The notes beneath the pieces were generated by a model. It did not search any database. It was not told the DNA's origin and saw only the letters and a list, made by a program, of their open reading frames with translations. Shown here piece after piece: positions 31,550 to 42,300 of a stretch of 64,000 nt of DNA. A program made the position numbers and the translations under genes. Location: the NCBI GenBank assembly GCA_000310025.1, contig FN648785.1, positions 690,720 to 754,719 on the forward strand. The letters are read 5' to 3'. Position 1 is the stretch's first letter; each line of letters begins with the position of its first letter. This DNA is from Ectocarpus siliculosus (lineage: Eukaryota > Sar > Phaeophyceae > Ectocarpales > Ectocarpaceae).

Positions 31550-34500
31550 TTAAACGTACTCCACGCTCGACTTCACTGCTGAAATTCCTGGCGGGTATGA
31601 GAATAGGTGAAACCACTCTACTATCACGAAGAAGGAGGTACTTACGTTCAACTCCTGTGAAAATATGAAAACGAGGTACTCAATGATGGGACGTGCAACA
31701 CCGCACTGCTCCGCAAGACGGAAAAATATCAATACTCACGCTGACCTCCTCGTGCCAACTATTTGCTCCCCAGTGCTCCAGCCCCTTCGAACCCGCCCCC
31801 TGCTTCCGCAAGCCGCCACCGATACTTATCCAGGGCAGGACGATGAGAAAGAGGAGGGACAAAACGGGCAGAGCGGCACTGGCCAGAAAAAACCTCCTGG
31901 GGCCAAGACTGGCATACGAAACTCCCCCGAGGATGGCCCCTAACCCGTACCCCAGCCCACCCTTGAGACCCGCCACCGTTGCTTGCATCGTCGAGCGCAA
32001 ATGTGCTGTTGGCGAAACGGGTCGAACAGTTGGTAAATAGCGGTGGCACGAGGGGAAGCACGACGTGGTTGGAGTTGGCCGTAATAGGGTGATGAGGTGT
32101 GCATTGTTCGGATATCAGTAACCGTTGCAAAGTAGGCGCGGCGATCGTCTCTCCTCGGTCGTGAGATACCAACCGTGGAGCACCTCGAGCGGGGACGTCT
32201 GGTCCCTACCTGGCGCAATCCCGTGGGCGTAGTCGGTCGTAGCTGCCCACATAGCAGCAAACGTTAGGCCGTGCAAAAGTTCCGCCGGAAGCACCCACCA
32301 TGGGTCCCATAGAACCTGAGCATGATTAAGGCCAGCCAAATTAGTGTCGCTGACATATTCTAAACGGAGGTAATGAAGGCGGCCGGAAGACGACGGACTG
32401 CGGGATCCAAGGGCGCGTTCAACCAACAAATACCCGGAGTTTTCGCATAGTCGGTTTCAAGTCGTGGAGGAGGGTTACGCTTGACTATGGCAGCCTTGGT
32501 GCCAAACCGCATTGATTTGCGTTGTTTCTTTAACCTCAATCTCCACCCTTGCAGACCTCCGCCGAATAACCCTAAGACGGGTTCTAAATAGTCTACGCAA
32601 ACATAGTGTAACATCGCAAAAATCACTCTCTTCATGGAGAATATAAGCGGAGAACGCACCGAATAGTAGACTAATCGTACGATGTATCCAATCTGCGACA
32701 GGGCCACTACGTTTCTCGGTCCAATTTTCCGGATGAAAGATCCCGAAACGTAGAAGAACGGCACTTCCCCGCAGCACATTACAACTCCAGCAAGGCCCAG
32801 GAGAACGTGAGAGCCCCCGAGCTCATCCAACCTTGATGATAGATCGAAACACGACAACGCATCAGGGGGATAGACGCGGGATTGTTGGGTTTCACGAAAC
32901 ATACGCGTGCGCCCAGATGTGTCTCGAAGGGGAAATCGATGTGAATGTTACATCACGAAGCACGATCCTGCTTGCACTGACAGACGAGACATTCTACGCA
33001 GGCTGCTGCATGTTGCCCTGCGGCTCACTCAACGTTGGAGGCCCTCACTTCCAGACTTCCCGCTTAACCGCGAGAAGTTGGTGTGTTATCGAACATTATG
33101 TTTGCGGGTGACTAGCGGAAATCCCACAGCAAGTCATGACCCAGTGGCCGTCGAACGAACGAACCGACTTTTCACGCACGCGTGGATAGTCACACGTGGA
33201 TAGTCGCAACACTAGTGTATGCTACAAGAACATTTACTCTACACGCGCCAAGTAAGCCCCTCAGCGTATTTCCCTCAATATGACAAGGTTGTCAATTCCA
33301 TTGAAAGATGGTCTGCAGCGTCCGTCAGCGTAGCGGCAAGGAGCGGTGAAGGACATCTACTAGGGGAGGGGCGCACGAGCTGCAAGTATGGGCGTTGGGC
33401 CTTGACTGTGCCTTGAATGGTGTCCTCGACGGGGTACGCCCCAAAACTACAATTCCCAACCTGCCTGATACACCACCGGTCCAACGTAACTTTCGGTGGA
33501 AAGAGCAAGCAAATGAAACTCAGGTTTAGGTCCGTATCAAAGCATGAACGATGAAAGTCCTGCTGTCATTCGTTCAGCTTAATATCGTGAGCGACAAAGC
33601 AAATCGACCTCAAACGTGCGGGACAACTAGTTGTGCACTAACCAGATAAAAAGGAAGGTATCGATCACGCCCTTCGCCATGCCGCTTAGCATGACCCCCA
33701 AAAAGAACGAGAAATTCTGCGGCGTACTGAACATAATCCAGAGGACCGAAGCCACGCGATGTTCCTCTTGTTCCAAGTGTTCTAGTCGTTTACTCGGTTC
33801 CCCGTCCTCCAAATCTTCGGCGCTGATTCCTACGCAGGGCCGGGTATCGGTAACCTCGTCTTCGCTCGCGCGTCCGTTCTCGACAAGCTCTGTTTCTCCA
33901 TGAACGAAACTGTTGTCACTGGTCCCTGATCGATCGCTGCCGAAGAAACGTACAGAATGGCGGCAAGTTTCCAGGTGAACATCTGCGGTAGCTCCAGGGG
34001 AAGCATGTTAGATATCGAAGTTCAAAGAGGCCGACCTCAAACAGGCGCCTGATGACGACACTTCGATTCCTCGTTTGTCAAGATTATTTGCCACTGTGGG
34101 TAGCACGCAAGATGTGAACGAAATACGTTTTAACCAGGACCTTTGCAGTGACAAACACAATACTACTGTAGATGTTGAGGCGTCTCGACGTGTATCACAA
34201 GGCCCAGATGGCGTTACTCAACCCTTGCATGCGTTTAGGATCAATAATCCTGATGTAATTTTCAAATAGACCGTTCGTGCCTGAACAAAAACTGGCAACA
34301 CCGTCGAGTACCCCCGTCCTAGCCAAGCGCCGCGATACACCGGACACTCACGTGCGAATGTTCTGTTGCATCACTCACCGACAGAGCTAAAATAACAACA
34401 GTGTAACAAACGTACGATAGCGAAAACTAAACAACGTATACTAGGCTCATAAGCTAATGGTCGTTAGTCAGGGAAAATTAATCATACTTGTTTCTCGGAT

Positions 34501-36522
34501 CGAAAAAACTTGTGGTTCCATCATGGATCATGGTGTTTGCTGGCTGTAAAGGGTACACCGAGGCTCTATCTTAGGTACTTGGTGCAACATAATGCGTGCC
34601 ACCACGATCGCTCCGAATCACATAAACAAGCACGTACCGCCGGGCTTCCTCATCATCTTGATCACCGGCTGGTTCATCGGTTCGTCCAACCGGAACACCG
34701 AGGGCGGCTAGCAATGCGAGTGCCAAGACAGTCACGAAAGCAACCATCAGACCGTCGTAACTGCCCCCGGTAGCGTCATATACAAAGCCACTGATGACGG
34801 CCGCGAGTCCGTAGCCGGCTGCACCCCACGACCTCTGTGTCCCGTACCTGGGAACCAACGAAGGAGGACGGTGCAAGGCCGAGGTAGGGCAAGCGTCTCC
34901 TGCAGGGTAAGCTTGGCGATTTCAGGGCTGTTGAGGGCCGAGATATATGCTGTTGCGTTCAAGAGCAGTGCGGACGCCAGCAGAAAACGTACTTTACAGC
35001 GGTGCAGCGGTTCGCACTCGGAGAACACTCGGAGAGAGAGATAAATGGTAGAGCAGGGCAACTGGCCGAAATCTACACAAAGCCACATCCCGTTTGTCCT
35101 AAGAACGTCAGTACACGGGTGTTTCCTTTGGTCGGGAACAACCGGCATAGATCTCCCCCATGTAGCGAAATGAGTAGTCCAAATGTTTTACCGCAAGAGA
35201 ATAGTTAAGCTTCTAGCCTCGACTCACCTGGCGAAAACAAGGCGATTGGCGTCCGTCGTCAGCCATTTTTGAGGGAACGTGTGGACATGCCCTTTCGACT
35301 AAATGCGGCTCTTGGCATTATCCAGCAGTAGAGGATTACGTCACAGACTTCGCCTTCGAGCTTTCAAAATGTGCCGGACGTTCCGTTGCACTAATTAACG
35401 ATCATTCCCAATCCCTGTGTGGCACTCTTTTTCTGATACGTTCAGCTTGAATAGTGTGTGTTTAGGCTTGATCATAGCAATGTGACCATGAAATTGCCTG
35501 GGACGCGTAGAAAACGAAGAAGGGGTGCTGGCCATGGTTTCGAACCTTTGGCTCCAAATACCGATCCAAACGACAGTCAAACTTGCGGCAGCAGTAGCGT
35601 GAAAATATTCATTGCTGTCTTCCTGCTCCCAGATCTACGAAGCACACCAAGCGCCCCTCGACTCACCCACCCGACCCAAAGGCCTTCCTCACGGCGGCGT
35701 CAATGAGGCTCATTATTGGGCTTAAGGCAACGGAACACGATATCTCCACCGCCGCCAAAGTCCAAAAGCCCCCGGCAATGAGCATGGTTGGGCGGGTGAT
35801 GGCGAATAGGAGTATCAACCCGTACAGAGCCTAGACAAATTCCACCAGAAACACGGTGGGGGTGGTGGAGCATTGGTGCCAAGTGGAATGCATGACGACG
35901 AGGAAGTTGTTGGCGGCGTTGGTTTACCACGAGAGTGGTGAGGCTCTACTGGAGGATTGCATCCTGTGACGCAATAAACGCATTATGTGGTTTCAATACC
36001 TGACATTCTGGATGTTGCTTACTCCGATAGTACCGTCCTAAGCCTCGAACGAAGCTAAGGGCTTTCGAGTTGCGCATGGCGCGGCCGCATCCAGTGTCAT
36101 GGTCCGTCTCTAACGAACACAGCTCTGACACTGCTCTCACCGTCTGTTGAACGCCGTATTTGCCTATCAACGAGCAGATGACTGGCCCTGCTAGAAGAAG
36201 TGCGATAGGCCGAACAGCTGCCAGCAAACCGACCTCAGTTTCTGCTTGGTTCGGGAGAACGAGACATGGAAAAAAGAAACGTGGCGATGCTGAGCCGTGC
36301 GACTTGGAGGTATCCTGGCGGCACCATAGGCGGATGTTCTACAGCAGGGTGGTGGTGTTCAACCCTAAAAACTTGGAACTCCGGGTTCACGCGCTCACCA
36401 GAGAGCCTCTTGCTTCGCCAAATGACCGGAACGAAAGGCATCACGCTTCCGAGCGACATGAAAAGGAAGAAGTATAGGGCACAACCCGGCAAACGGGACC
36501 CCCCCGTCGATGGCACCGCCAT
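31550..36522 (-). CDS. Major facilitator superfamily transporter (MFSD6/MFS_1-like), ten exons
   Basis: Minus-strand exons: 36522-36399, 36241-36141, 35830-35693, 35298-35228, 34847-34638, 33918-33643, 32831-32660, 32315-32210, 32005-31740, 31654-31550. All have GT donors and AG acceptors, every junction phase agrees, and the sum of 1569 bp gives 522 residues. Exon 1 starts with an ATG and the first membrane helix (ALYFFLFMSLGSVMPFVPV); later exons supply about eleven more. Diagnostic pieces are VGLLAAVRPIALLLAGP, YGTQRSWGAAGYGLAAVISG, FLFIWLDELGGSHVLLG, DPWWVLPAELLHGLTFAAMW and STMQATVAGLKGGLGYGLG, which match the PF12832-type family in order. An acidic cytosolic loop sits in the middle (exons 5-6). 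It is probably a proton- or solute-coupled membrane carrier; the substrate cannot be read from sequence. The last exon is the least certain: an internal GTAAGT could split it further. Confidence 0.85.
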
Positions 36523-37330
36523 CTTCACGTCCAGGCCCTTCAAGGGCGATGATGAATTCGCTGTCGGCGGTTTGGAGACCGGAGGACACGAGGCAAGTTC
36601 AAGGCAAGAGTGGCGTCGAGATTGCTTGGAAAACGGGTGATATTTCTTCAAACGTTTTAGACGTTCCTGCCGAGTATTGGATGTATGTTTGCCAGCAGAG
36701 CGACGGATGGGAGAGACACACAAATAAACAAAAATATGCATACGAAATTGACCTCAGCCGATGGAGAACGATGGAGAACGATAGAAAGTGGGGAAGTAGA
36801 AGAAATTGTCGGTGATACGATACAGTAGGATCTGCTTGAGGTGAAAAAAAGAAACGGGCTGCGCCCTACAACGGGCGAGCCCCGTGATCATCGCAAGAAG
36901 GGTAGGTTGAATGTTCGAGATTTTGTCCACACGCCCTAGTCGATACTCTCATGCCCGAATCAACAAGGGGGGAACCTGCCGCCCTTTGACTCCTCGATCG
37001 GCACCCTCGAAAGGTTGTCCACGCTTAATGATGCCAGTCACACAGATCAAGTGAAGTGCCCGGAAGCACATCAAGACCAACAAGCCCGTGGGCGGGCGAG
37101 CAGGCTCGCTGCATGTGCAACGATTGACTTCCTCGCCAATCTCCCACACTACTGGGAGTTTGTTAAACTACTCATGGGCACTTCAAGGACTGCCCCATGG
37201 AGTATCCATGAGCTGACCATGGGCTGCCCATGGATGAACTGCCCACGAAGTGCACAACTTCACGCTAGAACGTCGCGACCAGAATACCAACCTAGAACAT
37301 AGCCACCAGCGCCAACCTAGCACGTATTGT
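36523..37330. other. Upstream region of the MFS gene and intergenic DNA
   Basis: No gene supported. A short tandem repeat of GATGGAGAACG sits at about 36762-36783. The MFS promoter should be within the first few hundred bases. Confidence 0.5.
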
Positions 37331-37575
37331 GTGGGCTTGGGGTTAGGGTTAGGGTTAGCGTTTGGGTTATTACCCGTCATTGTACCCCTTCTAAAGAAGT
37401 TAATCTAGTCTACTCTGTTGTTTAGGAGTAGACTGTCGGTTGAAGGGCACTCTTTGAGGGTCCATGGGCTGCCCACGAAGTGCCCAGCATGGGCATTTCC
37501 GATGGGCGCCCCATGGGCACTGCTGTGCCCATAGACTACCAATGGGCACTTGTGTGCCCATAAGCAGCCCGTGGG
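37180..37575. repeat. Clustered CATGGGCA/TGCCCATG palindromic words
   Basis: Two clusters (about 37188-37255 and 37461-37573) are rich in GGGCTGCCCA, CCATGGGC and TGCCCACGAAGTGC. Each can form several small hairpins. They flank the telomere-like tract at 37339. Confidence 0.7.
37339..37369 (+). repeat. Interstitial telomere-like (TTAGGG)n tract
   Basis: GGGGTTAGGGTTAGGGTTAG followed by GTTTGGGTTA contains three perfect TTAGGG units and a degenerate one. It is too short for a chromosome end. Confidence 0.85.
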
Positions 37576-37589
37576 AAATTGACGTACCG

Positions 37590-38160
37590 GGGGGGGGTTA
37601 TTTTTTTTTTTCCAACGCTGCCCCGGGGGGAAGCCCCCCCCAAGGGGGTTGTGCAAAATACTGATGGTCCACACACCACACACACAGAGGGTGGCGAAAC
37701 TGATATGGATAAGGTTTACGAGCAAGCGTTCAACAGCCAGAGGGAGGAGGAACGTAAGAGCAACAAAGGCGAAGAGACAAAATACAGCAAGGAGGACAAC
37801 AGCTGGAGGAGTCTGTCTCGTCCCGCGAGCGATTCGAAGAAGAGGAAGGGCCCGCCTTCCCGTGACAAACGGTACACCTGAATCTCGCTCGAACCGCAGA
37901 TCTGCAATTGAATTTTCCGCCCCATATCATGCTTTTTGTGCTCCGCGATGCAACAAAATCGACTCAGAAAATAAGTGAAATGCATTCCCCCCGGGGAGAA
38001 CTCGTGGGAAAACTGGTACCCCGGGGGGGAATTGAAATACCCGGGGGGATTTTGTTTTTTGCTTGAAAACGATCTACCCCCGGGCTAAATCAAAGAAACC
38101 ATGCTTCCAGGCTGAAACGTTAACGGGGGGGTTGGGGGGGGACTCTACTAGGGGGGAAAA
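37590..38160. other. Cluster of G/C homopolymers, low-quality-looking sequence
   Basis: Runs of 6-10 G or C recur around 37590-37650 and 37985-38150 (for example CCCGGGGGG and GGGGGGGTTGGGGGGGG), separated by ordinary sequence. The pattern resembles poorly resolved consensus more than a biological repeat. Confidence 0.6.
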
Positions 38161-38392
38161 GTCCGACGTTTACGGTAACACAATCAATCTGGGCGACAGC
38201 CGTTTACTCACGTCGCATAGGGGCACGCACTAGCTTATATATTTCCCACATCGATTGCAGCACTTCACAGAGACCAATGATGCGTGGGCGGCTGTCTGTG
38301 CTGATTATTTGTGGGTGTGACATGTACGTGTGTCTCTATCTGTGTGTCTTCCTTGATGTTCGGAACATCCTCCCTTCGTTGTCCAAACATAA

Positions 38393-38719
38393 AACAAGAG
38401 TCAGCAGGTTTATACAATTATTACTGCACACATCAGTCGCACGTTCTCACGCCAATTAGCCGTTCTCCGCCGAGCGCTCACCCAATCAAAGGTCGGTTTC
38501 TTTGAGGAAGAAGAGGTTTTCCGTAGAACCCCGGGATCGGATGGGATGAGCTGTAGCCCAGTCGAGATTTGGTCGAACTTGGCGGTGCCGAGACTCTTGC
38601 AGGCGTGTGACCGACCGCCGAACCCCCGCTGCAGGGAAGCCGCGATGGAAGACTTTTCCGGTCGGCACTGCGAAGAGGAGAAGTCAATCGGCATCCTCGC
38701 GCAGGCCGGCGTTAGTTAA
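38393..38719 (+). CDS. Candidate terminal exon, unknown protein
   Basis: A frame of 108 sense codons ends in TAA at 38717. It lacks an early ATG, as an internal or last exon would. The composition is protein-like: ISRTFSRQLAVLRRALTQSK, an acidic EEEEVF, VEIWSNLAVPRLLQACD and GRHCEEEKSIGILAQAG. Possible acceptors are GTCAGCAG at about 38408 and ATCAAAG at about 38491. I do not recognise a family. Long frames on the opposite strand weaken the case. Confidence 0.35.
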   Translation, partial: NKSQQVYTIITAHISRTFSRQLAVLRRALTQSKVGFFEEEEVFRRTPGSDGMSCSPVEIWSNLAVPRLLQACDRPPNPRCREAAMEDFSGRHCEEEKSIGILAQAGVS

Positions 38720-39136
38720 CGTCTTGAGTTGAGGGCGTTCGAGATGTTGAAAACTCCCGGATCCGGAGTATGTGACGGGTGTGCCCGTGTTACTTGTGTC
38801 CAGTGACTAGAAAGTCTCGTTGATGGCTTGTACAAGATCCGCAGAACAAACGCAGAACAGACAGAGAAGAGAGAGAGAGTGCCTACGCAGGCTGACGCAG
38901 CATGGGGGCGGTCGCTGACTCATCCAAGTCTACTTCAATCTACGGAACGCAGAACTGTCCTCATACCCTTCCTACAGTACATAGGGTTACACACGAGCGA
39001 AACAGCCTTGCTTCGCCTAAAGTCTTTTCATGCCAACAGGATTCGAGATGCTCGTTTTCTATCCGTACGAACTCGTGATGATTTCAAACGTCATGGACTA
39101 CTTCTTGATCAGTTTCCACCACGGCCAATAGGTTAG

Positions 39137-39439
39137 GATCTCGGTAGTAGTGCAGATAGAAACGACCAGGATGGCAATGAAGGGGATTCGTATGGCAGCG
39201 ATGAAGGAGGAGGAGAGGGAACAGAAGGAGGACACGACAGAGACCGAAACAGCAGTCGAGGAGGGAATCATGGCGTGGAAGAGAGCAACAGCTTCGAGTC
39301 AGGTGACCTTCCCCACCACAAACGGCGCAGGGCCAGAGAAGAAAAGTCGAAAGTTGCTGTGAAAATGATAGTGAGAACGATGGAGTTGGAAGGAAGGAGG
39401 ATGACGGTGAAAGCACTCCGAAACGAACTAGAGTGCAAG
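39137..39439 (+). CDS. Candidate exon with DEK-C-like helical segment
   Basis: Between an acceptor (GGTTAG, ending 39136) and a donor (AAG before GTAGCA at 39440) lie 101 in-frame codons. The first two thirds are Gly/Asp/Glu/Arg-rich and disordered (DGNEGDSYGSDEGGGEG). The end, MIVRTMELEGRRMTVKALRN, then ELECK, resembles the start of a DEK C-terminal domain, a DNA-binding helical fold that would need a following exon to finish. I could not place that exon. The family call is tentative. Confidence 0.35.
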
Positions 39440-39835
39440 GTAGCAGCCTTCATCGACACGTGCACTTTTCTTCTTTTGCTACCGTTTCTGTCTTTGATCC
39501 GGAGAATAGCTTAGCCTTCCCCATGCCCCCACCTCACGGGGTCCCAGTTAATGGCATTTAGAAGTGTTTTGTGTATTCAACCGCGCTGAGACTGACGTCT
39601 TTTCATTGGTCAGCCCGATAGCGCCGTCGATGATGATAATCGTAAAACAAACACGAGAGAGACTCCTGTTAGGTGGGGCACGTTAGAAGATCCACTTTCT
39701 TTACAAGGGAAATGTTGGGGAAATAGACAAAACAAAAGTGGGTAAGTGGGTATACCCACCCGTTTCTCAGACAAAAGTGGGTACTCGAAAATATGCTTTG
39801 CGGAGACCGCTCGTCACAGTAGGTGCCGACAATGA

Positions 39836-40207
39836 GTGCACTGTGACTATAGTAAGCTTGCCGCGCTCCGCGCGCAAGCTCGCTCCCGTAATTCCCTTCA
39901 TGTGCCACCAGGTTACACGTTACTGGCTACATGGGAGCGTGGTCCGGCCTTGCTGTCAGCGGAGATGAAAGGAGCGCATGTTTACGTGCGGTCGAAGGAG
40001 GAGAGCTGGCAGCTGGGGGTGGCGCCTCAGGTTTCGAGGGCGTGGGAGGAGGACCTGCCGTACAACGCCAATTTCGTCGACCTCGAGCGGCGTTTCGACG
40101 TGTCGCTGTCGCCGGCGAAATATTGTACGGCGGTGGATGGTCCGCCTGGCTCATGGTGCCTTCTTGTGCACATGCGGTCCGGGAGAGTCCGGCGGAACGG
40201 GACCTGA
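39836..40207 (+). CDS. Candidate coding segment upstream of the copia element
   Basis: The in-frame stretch from about 39908 has a protein-like pattern: PPGYTLLATWERG, HVYVRSKEESWQLGVAP, PYNANFVDLERRFDVSLSP and DGPPGSWCLLVH. It could be an exon after the acceptor GCCACCAG (39911) or a remnant of another mobile element. Beyond 40207 all frames become repetitive, with a 36-bp tandem duplication near 40215-40286 (GTGG/GAGGAGGTTT units). No family recognised. Confidence 0.3.
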   Translation: MHCDYSKLAALRAQARSRNSLHVPPGYTLLATWERGPALLSAEMKGAHVYVRSKEESWQLGVAPQVSRAWEEDLPYNANFVDLERRFDVSLSPAKYCTAVDGPPGSWCLLVHMRSGRVRRNGT

Positions 40208-40678
40208 GGGGCGCGCTGTGGTGGAGGTTTCGTCGTGGGGGTCAGGGTGCGCTGTGGAGGAGGTTTTGTCGTGGTGGACGGGAGCACTGCAGTGGAGAAC
40301 TGTTGTGGCGGAAGAGGCGAGCACGTCGGCGCCTTGTGGGATTTTCGTGGTGGTGGAGAGAGCGAGACGGCACCTCGAGGGTTTTTCAAGGTGGAAGGGG
40401 AGAACGAGACGGCGCTTCGTACGACTGCAAACGACCTGGTCGGCTCTTCGAGCACCTTCAAATGACCCCGTCGGCGCTTCCCGTAACTTCAAACGACCTC
40501 GCCGGCGCCCTTCGATTTCTTTTTGTTTGTGGATGTTTTGTGTGTGTGCCGGAGGTTTTGCACTTGGCGTTGACTTCTGATGTCGACGATATTTTTTTTT
40601 CCGGTGTGGTGTGTCGGCTGTTCCTCTTTGGTTCTGTGCCGTTGTGGAGGTGTGCCGTCCTTTTTCGGGGGGATGGGG
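40208..40678. other. GC-rich repetitive DNA before the copia element
   Basis: Contains a 36-bp imperfect tandem duplication (GCGCTGTGG(T/A)GGAGGTTT...) at about 40215-40286 and related GACGGCGCTTCG/AACGACCT(G/C) words up to 40520. The overlapping long frames appear to be a by-product of base composition. Confidence 0.5.
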
Positions 40679-40927
40679 TGTTCGTGGGTCTGCGAACATT
40701 GGTGTTGGATACATGTGCTATATGATTTGGTGTCACGCAGATTGGTAAGGTTGCCGTTTGGTAGGGGGCACCGTGATGAGTCACGGGGCCCCTCCTTGTT
40801 GTTGGAGCTGCTCTGTGTGGAGCACTCCCTCTTTCGTCCGTGTGAAGGACGGTCGCCTACCTTTCGTGAAGTTAATACATCACCGAAACAGTCTCACTCG
40901 ATAAATAAGTGGCGTAGGCCGCAAACA
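40679..40927 (+). repeat. 5' LTR of the copia element
   Basis: 249 bp, TGTTCGTGGG...CCGCAAACA, with TG/CA ends. It contains a hairpin-forming CCGTGATGAGTCACGG and matches 45711-45959 at 243 of 249 positions. Confidence 0.95.
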
Positions 40928-40964
40928 CTCTAGAGTTTTGCCCCTCGAGGGAAGCCACATCGGG

Positions 40965-42300
40965 ATGAGCTCTACCGGAGATGAGGTGCCCACTGCTGCG
41001 AGCGGAGAACAGATCCGCCCGCCGGTGGAGGAGGGCCGCGATGCAGAGCTTGCAAGTTTGCAACTGCAGATTTCGCAATTGGCGGCCCTGGTGGAGGAGT
41101 CGATGAAGAAGAAGGAGCGCGTCGTGGCGGATGCAGCCAGTAGTGGCGGCTGGGTTTTGCCGCCACCGGAGGCCAAGATCAGCCCCTGCAGCCGCACGGC
41201 GGAGGCGGGGGATTTCTCCAGCAGCAAGCGAGAGATGGTGGGCAAGGACCACGGCAGCTGCTGGAAGGCGGCTGGGCCAGCAGATCGGGAGAAAGCCCTG
41301 CGAGACCAGCCGAAGTGGGCCCGGGCATAGGACCGGACTACGGGGAAGCGAGGGGGTTAAACCCCCCAGGTGAGATACCCGTGATTCGAGGAAATGGAGA
41401 ATACCTCGACGGCTACAGCAGTAGCCACCAGAAAAGAGTGACGGTCAAAGCCCCGCTTCTAGACGGAAAAAGCCGTAGCCACGGATTTGATTCGTGGCGA
41501 AAATAGTTCATCCAAGCTGCGAAGACCATCGACTTGGACGGGCAGTTTATAAGGGATGCAGAGAGCAGTATCCCCGTGGGCGACCCAAACTTGCCGACTT
41601 CCGAACTGCTCCGTAGGGGGCACACGAGAGCAGAAGTCCAACGAGGGCTTCAGGCGTTCCATTTTATCACTACTGCTGTGGTAAAAGAAGCTGACAAAGC
41701 AATCATCAGTAACTGTACGTCAGCGAAAGAGGTCCTCGCGGAAGTGGAAAAGGTCTACGATCCAGAGTCACAGGGGTCAAAACAGGCCTTGATGCGGAAG
41801 ATGTTCGACTTTGCAATCCCCACACACAGCAACAGCAATCCCATCGAGCACCTCTACTCACTCGAGCTGCTGTATGCCCGCCTGCGCGAAAAGGGGCTCA
41901 ATGCTGAACAACCAATCGTTCTCGCCCACTTCGTTGGTTCCCTCCCACCCGAGTACCAACAAGCGAAGTTTCTGTGGAGACAGCGACGGCGCTGGATAGG
42001 GCCGAGATCATCAGGATCGTGAGCACGGTGCACGCGAGCCTCCCGGAGGGGAGGAAGGCCCCGAAGGGCCAGCGTAGGGCGGAGCATGCTCTCCTCGCGA
42101 GCGATGGTAGCGGCGGGGGAGGAGCGCCGGGCGGCGGCAACAGCGGCCGCCGCAAGGGTGGCGGCGGCGGCGGCGGCCACCAGAAGGGGAGAGGGGGCGG
42201 CGCGAAGGCTGGGGGCGGCGGCGGAGGCGGCGACGACGATGCGGGTAGCATGCGCGGTCGCTGTTTCCGGTGCGGCAAGAAGGGACCCCGTGGCCAACTG
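40965..42300 (+). pseudogene. gag: Copia gag, disrupted
   Basis: An ATG at 40965 opens a 122-codon frame with a coiled-coil-like LASLQLQISQLAALVEESMK segment. The frame is lost near 41330, continues in another phase, meets a TAG at 41504-41506 between SWRK and FIQAAK, then runs through a typical copia Gag helix set (GLQAFHFITTAV, SAKEVLAEVEKVYD, LMRKMFDFAIP, GSLPPEYQQAKF) to about 41968, where it shifts again. A glycine-rich stretch and a first zinc knuckle (CFRCGKKG) follow before a further shift near 42300. A full Gag cannot be made from this copy by standard decoding. Confidence 0.85.

Noticed and set aside
34747-35148. 133-codon minus frame with a hydrophobic FLLASALLLNATAYISAL stretch
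   Set aside because: It overlaps the intron and exon 5 of the MFS gene in another phase; the family has no helix at that point, and the chosen exon 4 (35298-35228) joins in phase.
37342-37358. A true chromosome end at the TTAGGG tract
   Set aside because: Only three units, with unique sequence on both sides.
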